A stretch of 64,000 bases of DNA from Vibrio europaeus (GCF_001695575.1 NZ_LUAX01000001.1:1-64000); one strand, 5' to 3'; shown: positions 43,944 to 61,774, counted from the first letter of the stretch. Notes: a model not told the origin generated them from the sequence alone. A program made the numbers and translations.

Positions 43944-43955
43944 AGGAATAATAAA

Positions 43956-46070
43956 ATGAACCCATTTGTTCAGCTCCATAGCGAGCATGTTTCAGTGGTG
44001 ATCAAACTGTCACCGGCACCTGAAGTCATTTATTGGGGCAAAAACATTGCGCAGATAAATGACACACAGTTCGCCAATCTGATGAGCAGTCAGCAGCGTG
44101 CTGTGCCTCAAGCGCGTTTGGATCATGATGTTCCTTTAACTCTTTGTCCTGAATTAGGACGTGGCAGTTTTGGCTCTTCAGGCATAGAAGGTCATCGCAA
44201 AGGCTTGGCGAGTATGCCAAGGCTAGATTATGTTTCGCACACACAATCAGGCAGCCAAGTGGATATCGTGTGCCAAGACCAACAAGCTCAACTCGCATTA
44301 GCGATACATCTTAAACTGGATAAATCCGGCGTCTTGAGTAAGCGATTAACACTCACCAATTTAGCTGCAGATGATTACACTTTAAATAAACTGGCTTTGA
44401 CACTTCCAGTACCATACCGAGCGTCAGAGCTGGAAAGTTATCATGGTCGTTGGAGCCGTGAGTTTCAGGCGCAGCGCCAGTCAATAGCGCATGGTTCATG
44501 GATGATCGAAAACCGTCGGGGTCGTACATCTCATGAGTACTTTCCAGGCTGTTTATTAGGTACGTCGGGCTTTAGTGATCAAACGGGCGAAGTATGGGGC
44601 TTTCATCTTGCGTGGAGTGGAAACCATCAGTGGCGCGCCGATGTGAAAAGCGATGGCCGCCGATTGCTACAGGCAGGAGAGTGGCTAATTCCGGGTGAAG
44701 TTATTTTACCGCAAGGAGAGAGCTATACCACGCCAGAACTTTTGGCTACCTATAGTCCAAAAGGTATTAATGGTATTCGCAAAGTGAGTCACCGCTATGT
44801 GCGTGAGCAGGTAATACCGTTTGAACAGTCCAAGATGCGTCCCGTTCATCTCAATACATGGGAAGGGATCTACTTTGACCATGACCCAGAGTATATTTGT
44901 GAAATGGCGACCCAAGCAGCAAGCATTGGTGTTGAACGATTTATTATTGATGATGGTTGGTTTAAAGGTCGCAATGATGATAAGTCGTCTCTGGGTGATT
45001 GGACGCTTGATGCGACAAAATACCCGAACGGTTTAACTCCTGTTATTGAACACGTCAATGCACTTGGGATGGAGTTTGGCATTTGGGTTGAACCTGAAAT
45101 GGTCAATCCTGATTCGGACCTATTTCGTGCTCACCCAGAATGGTTGCTGGCCGCTGAGGGCTACGCGCAGCCGACAGGGCGTTATCAATATGTCCTGAAC
45201 CTGCAAAACCAAGATTGCTTTGATTACCTGTTTAACTGTCTGGATGACTTGCTACGTGAGCACAATATTGGTTACGTAAAGTGGGACATGAACCGAGAGC
45301 TAGTTCAAGCGACTCATCAAGGCAAAGGCGCGGTACATGGGCAAACTCAGGCTTTATACCAATTGATCGATAAGTTGGTCGCGGTGCATCCCGAGGTCGA
45401 AATTGAGTCATGTTCATCAGGTGGTGGGCGAATTGATTATGGGATCCTAAAGCGCACGTGCCGTTTCTGGACTTCAGACTGTAATGATGCGTTAGAGCGT
45501 CAAACTATCCAAAAGCACATGGGGATCTTTTTCCCACCAGAAGTTATGGGGGCTCATATCGGGCCTTATCATAGCCACACGACAAGACGAACCCATGATA
45601 TCAACCTACGTGGTTTAACGGCGTTGAGTGGTCATATGGGGGTGGAACTCGATCCAGTCAAAGAGAGCGAACAAGAGAAGCAAGCTTTTGCTAAGTATAT
45701 TGCTCTGTATAAACACTATCGCGAGTTGCTTCATAGTGGTGAGGTGTTCTATCTAGATAGTGCTGATGATACTCGTTTGGCCTATGGGGTGACAAAAGCT
45801 CAACAAACGTTAATCACTGTGTGCCAAAAAGCGATGCCGGACTATGCACTGCCAGAACCACTTATCCTTGAGCACCTTGATCGTGCACGAGATTACAAAG
45901 TCACGTTAGTTGACTATCCACAATCAAGCGCGCAATTGATGAAGCCAAGTGATGGCTGGTGGGAAGGGGAGCCTTTAGTCGTGAGTGGCGATTGGTTAGC
46001 AACACTTGGACTCAGTTTACCCATCTTAGACCCAGAAGCTTGTTTACTGCTAAGTATTGAAGCCGTTTAG
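43956..46070 (+). CDS. Alpha-galactosidase (GH36)
   Basis: 704 residues, cytoplasmic. The catalytic nucleophile is D444 in YVKWDMNRE and the acid/base is D508 in RFWTSDCNDALERQ; SCSSGGGRIDYG lies between them. The N-terminal beta-supersandwich of the family precedes the barrel (about 300-620). It cleaves alpha-1,6-galactosides such as melibiose or raffinose. It is 12 bases behind lacZ, so both share a transcript, and ends at a strong terminator. Confidence 0.93.
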   Translation: MNPFVQLHSEHVSVVIKLSPAPEVIYWGKNIAQINDTQFANLMSSQQRAVPQARLDHDVPLTLCPELGRGSFGSSGIEGHRKGLASMPRLDYVSHTQSGSQVDIVCQDQQAQLALAIHLKLDKSGVLSKRLTLTNLAADDYTLNKLALTLPVPYRASELESYHGRWSREFQAQRQSIAHGSWMIENRRGRTSHEYFPGCLLGTSGFSDQTGEVWGFHLAWSGNHQWRADVKSDGRRLLQAGEWLIPGEVILPQGESYTTPELLATYSPKGINGIRKVSHRYVREQVIPFEQSKMRPVHLNTWEGIYFDHDPEYICEMATQAASIGVERFIIDDGWFKGRNDDKSSLGDWTLDATKYPNGLTPVIEHVNALGMEFGIWVEPEMVNPDSDLFRAHPEWLLAAEGYAQPTGRYQYVLNLQNQDCFDYLFNCLDDLLREHNIGYVKWDMNRELVQATHQGKGAVHGQTQALYQLIDKLVAVHPEVEIESCSSGGGRIDYGILKRTCRFWTSDCNDALERQTIQKHMGIFFPPEVMGAHIGPYHSHTTRRTHDINLRGLTALSGHMGVELDPVKESEQEKQAFAKYIALYKHYRELLHSGEVFYLDSADDTRLAYGVTKAQQTLITVCQKAMPDYALPEPLILEHLDRARDYKVTLVDYPQSSAQLMKPSDGWWEGEPLVVSGDWLATLGLSLPILDPEACLLLSIEAV

Positions 46071-46072
46071 CG

Positions 46073-46104
46073 AAAAGGGTACCAAGTTGGCTTGGTACCC
46101 TTTT
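46073..46104 (+). terminator. Bidirectional terminator after alpha-galactosidase
   Basis: A perfect 14-bp stem (aaaagggtaccaag/cttggtaccctttt) with a 4-base loop lies between convergent genes. Confidence 0.9.
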
Positions 46105-46108
46105 AAGT

Positions 46109-48556
<2,448 letters not shown>

Positions 48557-48591
48557 TTAAATAATCTTTAGTTAATGTGTGATCTTTATTT

Positions 48592-48605
48592 AGTAAAGTT
48601 TTACT
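48592..48605 (+). promoter_or_regulatory. Palindrome before the GH63 gene (AGTAAA-GT-TTTACT)
   Basis: Perfect 6-base arms, in the 241-base region between the GH63 gene and the divergent AraC gene. It differs by one base from the core of the palindrome at 57984-58002 before ebgA. Candidate shared operator. Confidence 0.5.
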
Positions 48606-48731
48606 TTATTGTGCATTTGTCCAGATAGTTATTGGAATGACAACAGAAGGTAGCTATAGAATCTGCCATCGATTGAATCTTGATGAGTGTGATAGAGTGA
48701 CTATCCACTTGTTTAAATTCAGGAAGAAGCT

Positions 48732-49445
48732 TTGAGTGGTAAGATAACAGTGCGAGCTTATAGCCGCTCCTCGAATGGACATAGTCATAGCCATCATCAG
48801 GTGTTGCTGCCTTTACGTGGCTATATTGATTTGACGTTAGATGGGCAGGCGGCGACAGTCTCTTATGGCGATTGTGTGGTGATTTTATCCGGTTGCTACC
48901 ATGAGTTTCGTGCTCGTGAGGACTTTCGCTTTTTGGTAATTGATGTCAACGAGCTACCAAGCCCATTACTAGAACTAGAGCATCCGATTCTGGCACTCGA
49001 TGAAGCAACGCATCAGTATCTTGGTTTTATTGAGAAGCAGCTTGAGCAAGACATTTCCGGTGAGTTGGAAGAGAACATGTTGTCGCTCCTGTTTGAACTA
49101 TTAGCTCGCCAGTGTTCTAGTAGCAAAATGGATATGAGGATCAAAAACAGTATCCAGTACCTTCATCAAGACATTGCTAAGAATCACTCAATTGAGGAGC
49201 TCTCTCAGGTTGCCTGCTTAAGTGCGACTCAGTTTAAACACCTATTTAGCAAAGAAGTACAGCTCTCCCCACTTAAGTATCTAGCTAAGCTACGTATGGA
49301 AAAAGCGCGTACTTTGCTGATCAACACCGATATGCCGATCAGCCGGATCGCTGAGGAAGTGGGCTTTAGTAACCCATCTTCCTTTACGCGTAGTTTTAGT
49401 GGTTATTTTGGTTTGCCACCGAAAGCTTATCGCGCCCACGATTGA
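48732..49445 (+). CDS. AraC-family regulator with cupin-type sensor
   Basis: 237 residues. The N-terminal cupin-like region (GHSHSHHQVLLPLRGYIDLTLDG) would bind a ligand; the C-terminal half has two helix-turn-helix motifs (SIEELSQVACLSATQFKHLFSKE and PISRIAEEVGFSNPSSFTRSF). The start is TTG at 48732 with aggaag 5 bases before; GTG at 48750 is an alternative. Divergent from the GH63 gene, its likely target. The 3' end overlaps the EamA gene by 50 bases. Confidence 0.85.
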   Translation: MSGKITVRAYSRSSNGHSHSHHQVLLPLRGYIDLTLDGQAATVSYGDCVVILSGCYHEFRAREDFRFLVIDVNELPSPLLELEHPILALDEATHQYLGFIEKQLEQDISGELEENMLSLLFELLARQCSSSKMDMRIKNSIQYLHQDIAKNHSIEELSQVACLSATQFKHLFSKEVQLSPLKYLAKLRMEKARTLLINTDMPISRIAEEVGFSNPSSFTRSFSGYFGLPPKAYRAHD

Positions 49446-50304
49446 CTCTCGGCTGACGACGATACAAAACAATGCAAATGGCGACGATAGCCATTCCTAG
49501 CATAGTCAAAGGCGTTAACACTGTACCGAACAGCAGGTGGTCAAACAGATAGGTCAGCATGGGGATTGCGTAAAACAGCACGCTGACTTTATCTGAGCTG
49601 TCCCGCTTTACCATGTACATCAGCAGTAAGAGTGCTCCGACGGAGACCACCAAACTCATCCACAATACTGAGAAAACAAGCTCTGGCTGCCAATCAATAT
49701 AGCCTTCAGTGCCCATGCTAAGCGCGATAAATACAAGGCTCGATAAAACACATTGATACCACATGGCTTGAAATGAATTCATCGTCACCTTGGTTTGCTT
49801 GATAGTGCCTATGGTGAGGGATAGGAGCGCTAAGACGGAAAACAGTATTCCTGTCGACTGAATGCTATCAAGGCTTTGCGCACCAGCAATCGCGATAGTG
49901 AGTCCTACGAAACCAACGCCCAGTAAGATAAATTTACTCGCACCGACTTTTTGATTGCCAAGTAAGGGGGTTATCAAAGGTTGGATACCTAAAACCAATG
50001 TTACTAAGCCAGGAGACATGCCTGTCGCTATCGCCAGAATATAGAAAGCGAGGTAGAACACCTGTAACAACAAACCGACCGACAAGACGGTTTTCAATTC
50101 TTCCTTGCTGGGTTTATGAAATTGAGTATTGAACAGTGATTTAGCAAGCAAACAAATGACGCTGACACTGACAAAAGAGAGCACCGCACGTATCGTCAGA
50201 AAGCTCCATTCGGAGGAGAACTGTAATCCAAGTTTTACAATAACCGCACCACTGCTCCACATCACTAGAAATAGGATAGGAGCGAGGGAATCTAATTTAA
50301 CCAT
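49396..50304 (-). CDS. EamA/DMT-family transporter
   Basis: 302 residues, about ten membrane segments, two EamA repeats (LAPILFLVMWSSGAVIVKLGL in the first; LALLSLTIGTIKQTKV in the second). The start at 50304 is chosen by the ribosome site aagg 9 bases before; the frame is open 16 codons further back. The substrate is unknown (metabolite export is usual). Its 3' end overlaps that of the convergent AraC gene by 50 bases. Confidence 0.85.
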   Translation of the reverse strand: MVKLDSLAPILFLVMWSSGAVIVKLGLQFSSEWSFLTIRAVLSFVSVSVICLLAKSLFNTQFHKPSKEELKTVLSVGLLLQVFYLAFYILAIATGMSPGLVTLVLGIQPLITPLLGNQKVGASKFILLGVGFVGLTIAIAGAQSLDSIQSTGILFSVLALLSLTIGTIKQTKVTMNSFQAMWYQCVLSSLVFIALSMGTEGYIDWQPELVFSVLWMSLVVSVGALLLLMYMVKRDSSDKVSVLFYAIPMLTYLFDHLLFGTVLTPLTMLGMAIVAICIVLYRRQPRVNRGRDKLSVANQNNH

Positions 50305-50344
50305 CAGATTTAACCTTATTAATTCAACTGTAGAGAAAGATGCG

Positions 50345-50542
50345 GTGGCCACCTACATGGGTACTTACTATAGCTTGGCTAAACCGGAACAACTGATCCC
50401 ATCGGACGGTTTTCTGTTCCTAGAGGTCGAAGTTGGTGAGAGCAAGGAAAAGAAAAAGCACCGCATGGGGGCTTTTAGTGCTGTTGAGATTATTGAGTGG
50501 TGTCGCTTTGGGCGAGCTGAAGTAACCATTGCTGACTTGTGA
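50345..50542 (+). CDS. Possible small protein or gene remnant, unknown function
   Basis: A frame of 65 residues from GTG 50345 (or ATG 50357): VATYMGTYYSLAKPEQLI, then FLFLEVEVGESKEKKKHRMG, ending AEVTIADL. The composition and codon choice look like real coding sequence, unlike the other five frames. The 3' end overlaps the DUF5329 gene by 53 bases. I recognise no family. It may be the tail of a larger gene whose front is lost. Confidence 0.4.
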   Translation: MATYMGTYYSLAKPEQLIPSDGFLFLEVEVGESKEKKKHRMGAFSAVEIIEWCRFGRAEVTIADL

Positions 50543-50828
50543 TTTGTTGTGTGCCACATTCGACCATATAAGGTTTACCTGTGAACCAGCTTTTAGAGGC
50601 AACTTCGTTGATGAAGGTCTCGATATCTTTGACCCCATTTTGGGCATAATCCCATTTATTTTTAATGTGCTCCGCAGCTTCAGTCGGGGTATAGGCTTTG
50701 CCGTTTCGATAAAAAGTACAGGATGATTGCTCAATCTTGCTGATTAAGCTGTCTACATCATTTTGAATGCTGGCAGCTGCAGAAGTTGCCAACATCGCTA
50801 ACACTATGACTAGATACAACCGTTTCAT
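50490..50828 (-). CDS. DUF5329 family secreted protein
   Basis: 112 residues with signal MKRLYLVIVLAMLATSAAA. The mature part (DVDSLISKIEQSSCTFYRNGK, then AAEHIKNKWDYA and SKSWFTGKPYMVEC) matches the DUF5329/YfeK-like pattern, with two cysteines probably forming a disulfide. The start is ATG 50828 with aaggggaa. Function unknown, expected in the periplasm. Confidence 0.78.
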   Translation of the reverse strand: MKRLYLVIVLAMLATSAAASIQNDVDSLISKIEQSSCTFYRNGKAYTPTEAAEHIKNKWDYAQNGVKDIETFINEVASKSWFTGKPYMVECGTQQITSQQWLLQLAQSDTTQ

Positions 50829-50887
50829 CACTTCCCCTTAATCCGTGTTTGGCCGTGACTAATACCGACCACTAACCTCGTTTGTCC

Positions 50888-51943
50888 TTATAGGTTCCAC
50901 CAAGGTTTGAGTTCTAGTGGCTCGTTGAGTTCAACACGTTGTCCAAACTCAGGGCTGACCATTTTGACACCGCGTTGCTCACTTATCTCCATGGCTAGCT
51001 GCATTGGTTCGTTCCAATCGTGCATGGAAAGATCAAAGGTGCCGTTGTGAATTGGCATCATCACTTTACCTTTAAGGTCAATGTGCGCCTGAACACTTTG
51101 TTCTGGGAACATATGGATGTCTGCCCATAAGCTATTGTAAGCTCCGGTTTCTATCATAGTGAAATCAAATGGCCCGTATTTGTCACCAATCTCTTTAAAT
51201 CCAGAGAAGTAGCCAGAGTCACCACTAAAGAATACCTTATTTTGTTGACCGTTAATCACCCAGCTTCCCCATAGTGTGCCGTCGCGATCAGTCAGCCCAC
51301 GTCCAGAGAAGTGTTGGGTTGGAGTCAGCACATATTCCACGCCATTGTGCAGATGGGACTCCCACCAATTAAGCTCGATAATCTTCTCTTCAGGAACATT
51401 CCATTCTCTCAAGGTTTGACCGATCTTCAGCGGGACGATAAATACCGTGACTTTTTCAGTTAGTGTTTTGATCGACGCTTTGTCGAGATGATCATAATGG
51501 TCATGACTGATCAGAACGGCGTCAATACTTGGCAACTCTTGTAACGAGATAGGTGGCTGATGGAAACGCTTTGGCCCGGCCCATTGTACGGGTGATGCTC
51601 GGTCGCTAAACACAGGATCAGTCAGTATTAGCTGCTGATCGATCTTCATCGCGATACTTGAATGGCCTAAGCGGTAGAGAACATCTTGCTGTTCATTGGC
51701 AAGTTGCTCTGTCGTCATCGCATGGATGGGTAAATCAAAGCTTGGCGTTGGGTTAAGGCGCTCAGTCGTGAAATAGGCTTTTGCGATCTTCAGGATGTCA
51801 CCAAAGCCGCTTTTGTATTCAAGCTCAGTGTTGGCAAACTTCTCTGGGTATTGCTTGCCCGTTGTTTTATCTGAACTAGAACAAGAGATGATAGAGGTGG
51901 TCATAATTATCGCTCCTACAGTAGCTAACAATGTGCGTTTCAT
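50888..51943 (-). CDS. MBL-fold metallo-hydrolase lipoprotein (NAPE-PLD/RomA-like)
   Basis: 351 residues with lipobox SIISC (Cys21). The zinc motif is H147-D-H-Y-D-H152, with further ligands in TPTQHFSGRG, FFSGDSGY and MPIHNGTF. The family includes N-acyl-phosphatidylethanolamine phospholipase D and RomA. Role is unknown; a membrane lipid substrate is possible. Divergent from a TetR gene over two operator-like repeats. Confidence 0.87.
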   Translation of the reverse strand: MKRTLLATVGAIIMTTSIISCSSSDKTTGKQYPEKFANTELEYKSGFGDILKIAKAYFTTERLNPTPSFDLPIHAMTTEQLANEQQDVLYRLGHSSIAMKIDQQLILTDPVFSDRASPVQWAGPKRFHQPPISLQELPSIDAVLISHDHYDHLDKASIKTLTEKVTVFIVPLKIGQTLREWNVPEEKIIELNWWESHLHNGVEYVLTPTQHFSGRGLTDRDGTLWGSWVINGQQNKVFFSGDSGYFSGFKEIGDKYGPFDFTMIETGAYNSLWADIHMFPEQSVQAHIDLKGKVMMPIHNGTFDLSMHDWNEPMQLAMEISEQRGVKMVSPEFGQRVELNEPLELKPWWNL

Positions 51944-51958
51944 AGTGACTATCCTAAA

Positions 51959-51981
51959 GTAAACTATACGGTGTAGTTTAC
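51959..51981 (+). promoter_or_regulatory. TetR-type operator 1
   Basis: A perfect 8-bp inverted repeat gtaaacta-7-tagtttac, in the divergent region of the MBL gene and the TetR gene. Confidence 0.72.
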
Positions 51982-51997
51982 ATGCTTTGCTTTTAAA

Positions 51998-52020
51998 GTA
52001 AACTATTTGGTGTAAAATAG
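51998..52020 (+). promoter_or_regulatory. TetR-type operator 2
   Basis: An imperfect copy of operator 1 (gtaaactatttggtgtaaaa) starting 39 bases later. Two sites suggest autoregulation plus control of the MBL gene. Confidence 0.6.
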
Positions 52021-52053
52021 ATCTCAGCAGAATGAGGTAGGATCGTTAACTCT

Positions 52054-52665
52054 ATGAAAGTTAGAAAAAAAGGTCGTAGCGAAATCAAACGTGAGGCGAT
52101 ATTGGTTGCGGCAAAGCAGGCTTTTCAGGAATTTGGTGTGCAAAATACCAGTATGGATAAGCTATCTGCGATGGCAGAGGTTTCTAAGCGAACGGTATAC
52201 AACCACTTTGAATCTAAAGAAGCGCTCGTCATGGAGCTGCTGGCGGAGTTGTGGCGCACTTCAATGGCTGAACATGAAATAGCGGGGCTTGCTGAACTGA
52301 CTTTAGAGCAGCAGCTTATCGCACTGCTTGAAAGCGAGATCAATGTTGTCACGGACCCTCACTATGTTGATCTAGCTAAAGTTGCTTTGAGCTACTTCTT
52401 CCATAAGCCGGATGAGCTTAAAGAGCAAGAAGCTAAGATGGCAAAGCAAGAGACTGCGCTGTTTCGTTGGCTAATTGAGCAGAAGGAGCAACAGACGCTC
52501 ATTATTGAGGACGTGGTTGTGGCGAGTACTCAGTTGCACAGCTTAGTTAAAGGCAGTGCTTTCTGGCCTCAAGTTCTGGGAATGAAACCTTCGCTGACCA
52601 AGCAAGAGGCGAGGGTATTGGCAGAGCAAAGCACCCGTTTGTTTATGAGCCAGTACCGCGCTTAA
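52054..52665 (+). CDS. TetR-family repressor
   Basis: 203 residues. The N-terminal helix-turn-helix is REAILVAAKQAFQEFGVQNTSMDKLSAMAEVSKRTVYNHFESKEAL (about 11-58), with a C-terminal TetR_C-type ligand domain. It probably represses the divergent MBL lipoprotein gene and itself through the two repeats at 51959-52020. Ligand unknown. Confidence 0.88.
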   Translation: MKVRKKGRSEIKREAILVAAKQAFQEFGVQNTSMDKLSAMAEVSKRTVYNHFESKEALVMELLAELWRTSMAEHEIAGLAELTLEQQLIALLESEINVVTDPHYVDLAKVALSYFFHKPDELKEQEAKMAKQETALFRWLIEQKEQQTLIIEDVVVASTQLHSLVKGSAFWPQVLGMKPSLTKQEARVLAEQSTRLFMSQYRA

Positions 52666-52675
52666 CGTCAGATCA

Positions 52676-52705
52676 AAAAGCCCTTACCATCATGGTAAGG
52701 GCTTT
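52676..52705 (+). terminator. Bidirectional terminator between TetR and APC genes
   Basis: Arms aaaagcccttacca and tggtaagggctttt with a 3-base loop between convergent genes. Confidence 0.88.
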
Positions 52706-52729
52706 TGTTTTATCAATATTCTACAGACC

Positions 52730-54178
<1,449 letters not shown>

Positions 54179-54352
54179 TCAATTCCTTTGGTACTAAAAG
54201 TCACACTGCTATTGAGCGTTCTGTCATCCTGCGCGAATAGTAGGCTATGCCGCGTTAGAGTCCAGCGCTGTTACTGGCTTTTGTGACTTTAGTACCTCAG
54301 GGGTTGTAGTCGTTATTGTTTGGGTCAGTTGGGCTGACCCTGTAAGTTGTAT

Positions 54353-57931
<3,579 letters not shown>

Positions 57932-57983
57932 TCATGCCGACGTTGTAATGAAATAATTGCTCACTGAGCATCTGGGAAAGATA

Positions 57984-58002
57984 TTAGTAAAAGTTTTACT
58001 AA
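57984..58002 (+). promoter_or_regulatory. 19-base palindrome before ebgA
   Basis: ttagtaaaa-g-ttttactaa with perfect 9-base arms, 86 bases before the ebgA start codon. Related to the site at 48592 before the GH63 gene. Confidence 0.55.
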
Positions 58003-58010
58003 AATAAATT

Positions 58011-58027
58011 TGTGAAAACGTTTTACT
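58011..58027 (+). promoter_or_regulatory. LacI-type operator before ebgA
   Basis: TGTGAAAACGTTTTACT with central CG. A variant of the operators at 37404 and 59421. The 303-base gap between ebgA and the repressor gene holds this, a palindrome, and a terminator, but no gene. Confidence 0.65.
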
Positions 58028-58032
58028 TTAAC

Positions 58033-58041
58033 TTGATCACG
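58033..58041 (+). promoter_or_regulatory. Possible CRP-like half-site motif
   Basis: The 9-mer ttgatcacg lies 6 bases past the LacI-type operator before ebgA. The same 9-mer is at 37363 and 59447. Confidence 0.4.
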
Positions 58042-58151
58042 ATTTATTGACTGAATTGTCTGAAAGCTGTGATCTGTTTAAAAGAGTGAATATTGAACAG
58101 TAAATGTGTAGAAGCTAAGCAGTATGCGCTGGGATAGGGAAAGGGAGGTAA

Positions 58152-58178
58152 TAAAAAAGCGCTGAAAATCAGCGCTTT
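58152..58178 (-). terminator. Terminator of the LacI-type repressor gene
   Basis: A perfect 10-bp stem (aaagcgctga/tcagcgcttt) with a 3-base loop and a T run on the minus strand. Confidence 0.88.
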
Positions 58179-58201
58179 ATGCGAGTAATGAGCAGTGGAA
58201 A

Positions 58202-59194
<993 letters not shown>

Positions 59195-59420
59195 TTACAT
59201 CCCTTTTTGAGCGGGCAATCTAACTATTGGTCTCTATTGTAAACAAACACACTGATGAAGCACTAATTTTTAGTAAAAATTGTTGTCAGCTTTGCGCTGA
59301 GTGAAAATTGCCAGAGATGGTGGGTTAGAAAACCAATAAATACAGGGGTTAGAGGACACTTTAACCGCAGAGTTAAAATCATTTTCTGCCTAATATCTTC
59401 CCTCTTCTAATGAGTGATTT

Positions 59421-59438
59421 TGTGGAAACGTTTACACA
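59421..59438 (+). promoter_or_regulatory. LacI-type operator before galE
   Basis: TGTGGAAACGTTTACACA, a near-perfect palindrome with central CG. Its first 16 bases equal the site at 37404. It lies in the 351-base divergent region between the repressor gene and galE; that region has no gene. Confidence 0.78.
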
Positions 59439-59446
59439 ATGCGAAT

Positions 59447-59455
59447 TTGATCACG
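59447..59455 (+). promoter_or_regulatory. Possible CRP-like half-site motif
   Basis: The 9-mer ttgatcacg lies 8 bases after the operator before galE. Shared with 37363 and 58033. Confidence 0.35.
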
Positions 59456-59539
59456 GATCTGTATGCGGTTTGATTGGTAGACTTTTTCCAACATCAAGCA
59501 TTGAGTATTTAGTGCTCAAGATTATCTGGAGAGCAAACA

Positions 59540-60559
59540 GTGAAAGTTCTAGTCACAGGTGGGATGGGATACATCGGCAGTCATACTTGCGTTCAAATGA
59601 TTGAAGCGGGGATGGAGCCAATTATCGTAGACAATCTAGCCAACTCAAAACAACAAGTGTTGAGCCGCGTTGAAGAATTAACGGGTAAAAAGCCAAAGTT
59701 TCACATGGGCGATATCCGAGACGAGGCGTTTCTAGACTCTGTGTTTGCGCAGCATGACATCGACGCTGTTATTCATTTTGCTGGACTTAAAGCCGTCGGT
59801 GAATCAGTAGCAAAACCACTTGAGTACTACGATAACAATGTTAACGGCACCTTGGTCTTGGCGCGTTGTATGCGTAAAGCTGGCGTGAAAAGCATTGTGT
59901 TTAGCTCTTCAGCAACCGTGTATGGCGACCCGGAAACTGTGCCAATTACTGAAGATTCTCCAACAGGGGCTACCACCAACCCTTATGGTCGCAGCAAATA
60001 TATGGTCGAGCAGTGTTTGAGTGATCTCTTCAATGCAGAGAGTGATTGGAGCATCACGCTACTACGCTATTTCAATCCGGTGGGGGCCCATCCATCAGGC
60101 ACCATGGGTGAAGACCCGCAAGGTATTCCAAACAATTTGATGCCTTTCATTGCTCAAGTTGCAGTGGGACGCCGTGAATCTTTAGCGGTATTTGGGGATG
60201 ACTACCCAACACCAGATGGCACTGGGGTGCGTGACTATATTCATGTGATGGACTTGGCCGATGGCCATATTGCGGCACTAAGTTCTGTTGGTGAGAAAGC
60301 GGGTTTGCATGTTTACAACCTAGGTACGGGTAAAGGTTCCAGTGTTCTTGAGATGGTGAATGCATTTGGTGCAGCTTGTGGTGCGCCTATTCCTTACGAA
60401 ATCTGTCCGCGTCGCTCTGGTGATATTGCTGAATGTTGGGCAAGCACAGATAAAGCGCAGCGAGATTTAGCTTGGAAAGCCACTCGCAGTGTCGCTGAAA
60501 TGACAGCCGATACATGGCGCTGGCAATCTAATAACCCTCACGGCTATTCCCCCGAATAA
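59540..60559 (+). CDS. galE: UDP-glucose 4-epimerase GalE
   Basis: 339 residues. The NAD site GGMGYIG is at 7-13 and the catalytic Y149-x3-K153 is in NPYGRSKYM. It interconverts UDP-galactose and UDP-glucose in the Leloir pathway. GTG start with ribosome site ggaga. First gene of the galETKM operon. Confidence 0.96.
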   Translation: MKVLVTGGMGYIGSHTCVQMIEAGMEPIIVDNLANSKQQVLSRVEELTGKKPKFHMGDIRDEAFLDSVFAQHDIDAVIHFAGLKAVGESVAKPLEYYDNNVNGTLVLARCMRKAGVKSIVFSSSATVYGDPETVPITEDSPTGATTNPYGRSKYMVEQCLSDLFNAESDWSITLLRYFNPVGAHPSGTMGEDPQGIPNNLMPFIAQVAVGRRESLAVFGDDYPTPDGTGVRDYIHVMDLADGHIAALSSVGEKAGLHVYNLGTGKGSSVLEMVNAFGAACGAPIPYEICPRRSGDIAECWASTDKAQRDLAWKATRSVAEMTADTWRWQSNNPHGYSPE

Positions 60560-60624
60560 CAAGGCTGAAACGCCAGTTTTATTGGCGAAGGCACAAATGT
60601 AGTTTTAAAAGTTGAGTAAGTAAT

Positions 60625-61677
60625 ATGTCGAGTATTGAGTTTAATCCTGTCGATCATCCACACCGTCGCTACAACCCGCTTACTGGGCAGTGGATTTTAG
60701 TTTCCCCACATCGCGCCAAGCGTCCATGGAGTGGGGCTGATGAAACCCCGGCTATTGATGACTTACCAAGTTATGACGGCGAGTGTTTTTTGTGCCCAAC
60801 TAACGAGCGTATTTCTGGTGATGTAAACCCTGACTACCAAGGCACTTATGTGTTTAATAACGATTTTGCCGCCCTAATGTCGGATTCGCCAGAGGCACCC
60901 GAGTCAAATAGCCCTTTATTTCAAACACAAGGTGCTCGTGGTTTAAGTCGCGTTATTTGTTTTTCTCCTGACCATAGTAAAACGCTGCCAGAGCTATCGG
61001 TGGCTGCCATTCGTGGTGTGGTCGATACTTGGAACGAACAAATTGAAGAGTTAGGTAAAGATTACGTTTGGGTGCAAGCATTTGAGAATAAGGGTGAAAC
61101 CATGGGCTGTTCTCAGCCTCACCCACATGGACAGATCTGGGCGAACAGTTTTCTACCCAATGAAATCGAGCGTAAAGATCGCAATCAGCAAGCCTATTTT
61201 GATCAGCATGGGCGTCCAATGTTGGTGGATTACGTTGAAGCGGAAATGAAAGATGGCTCGCGAACGGTTGTTGAAACTGAGCACTGGATTGCCGTTGTTC
61301 CGTACTGGGCAGCATGGCCGTTTGAAACCATATTGCTGCCGAAAACGCATATTCGTCGTATGAGTGAGCTGACGGAACAACAACGAGATGACTTAGCGCT
61401 AGCGTTGAAGAAATTGACCAGTCGATACGACAACTTGTTCAACTGTTCCTTCCCTTACTGTATGGGCTGGCATTACGCGCCGTTTTTTGAACAAGGCACT
61501 GATGTTGACCACTGGCAATTACATGCTGTGTTTTATCCGCCTCTACTGCGCAGTGCAACAGTACGTAAGTTTATGGTGGGTTATGAAATGCTCGCGGAAA
61601 CACAACGTGATTTAACCGCAGAGCAAGCCGCGCAGCGTTTGCGTGATTTGAGCGATATTCACTACAAAGAACAGTAG
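60625..61677 (+). CDS. galT: Galactose-1-phosphate uridylyltransferase GalT
   Basis: 350 residues. The active site H166-P-H168 is in [11 protein letters not shown], and zinc ligands are around C54 and C57 (ECFLCPTN). It exchanges UMP between UDP-glucose and galactose-1-phosphate. 65 bases behind galE. Confidence 0.96.
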   Translation: MSSIEFNPVDHPHRRYNPLTGQWILVSPHRAKRPWSGADETPAIDDLPSYDGECFLCPTNERISGDVNPDYQGTYVFNNDFAALMSDSPEAPESNSPLFQTQGARGLSRVICFSPDHSKTLPELSVAAIRGVVDTWNEQIEELGKDYVWVQAFENKGETMGCSQPHPHGQIWANSFLPNEIERKDRNQQAYFDQHGRPMLVDYVEAEMKDGSRTVVETEHWIAVVPYWAAWPFETILLPKTHIRRMSELTEQQRDDLALALKKLTSRYDNLFNCSFPYCMGWHYAPFFEQGTDVDHWQLHAVFYPPLLRSATVRKFMVGYEMLAETQRDLTAEQAAQRLRDLSDIHYKEQ

Positions 61678-61774
61678 CCTCTGTCTTATTTAAGTTGCAG
61701 GTATTTAAGAGGCGTCATAATCGTGGTTTTAGATTGAGCCGCTATTAGAGAATTAAACAGTTTGAGAATTTACT

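Noticed and set aside
50129..50344. Upstream part of the plus-strand frame that ends at 50542
   Set aside because: It lies inside the EamA gene and its leader in antisense; only the part after about 50345 looks coding.
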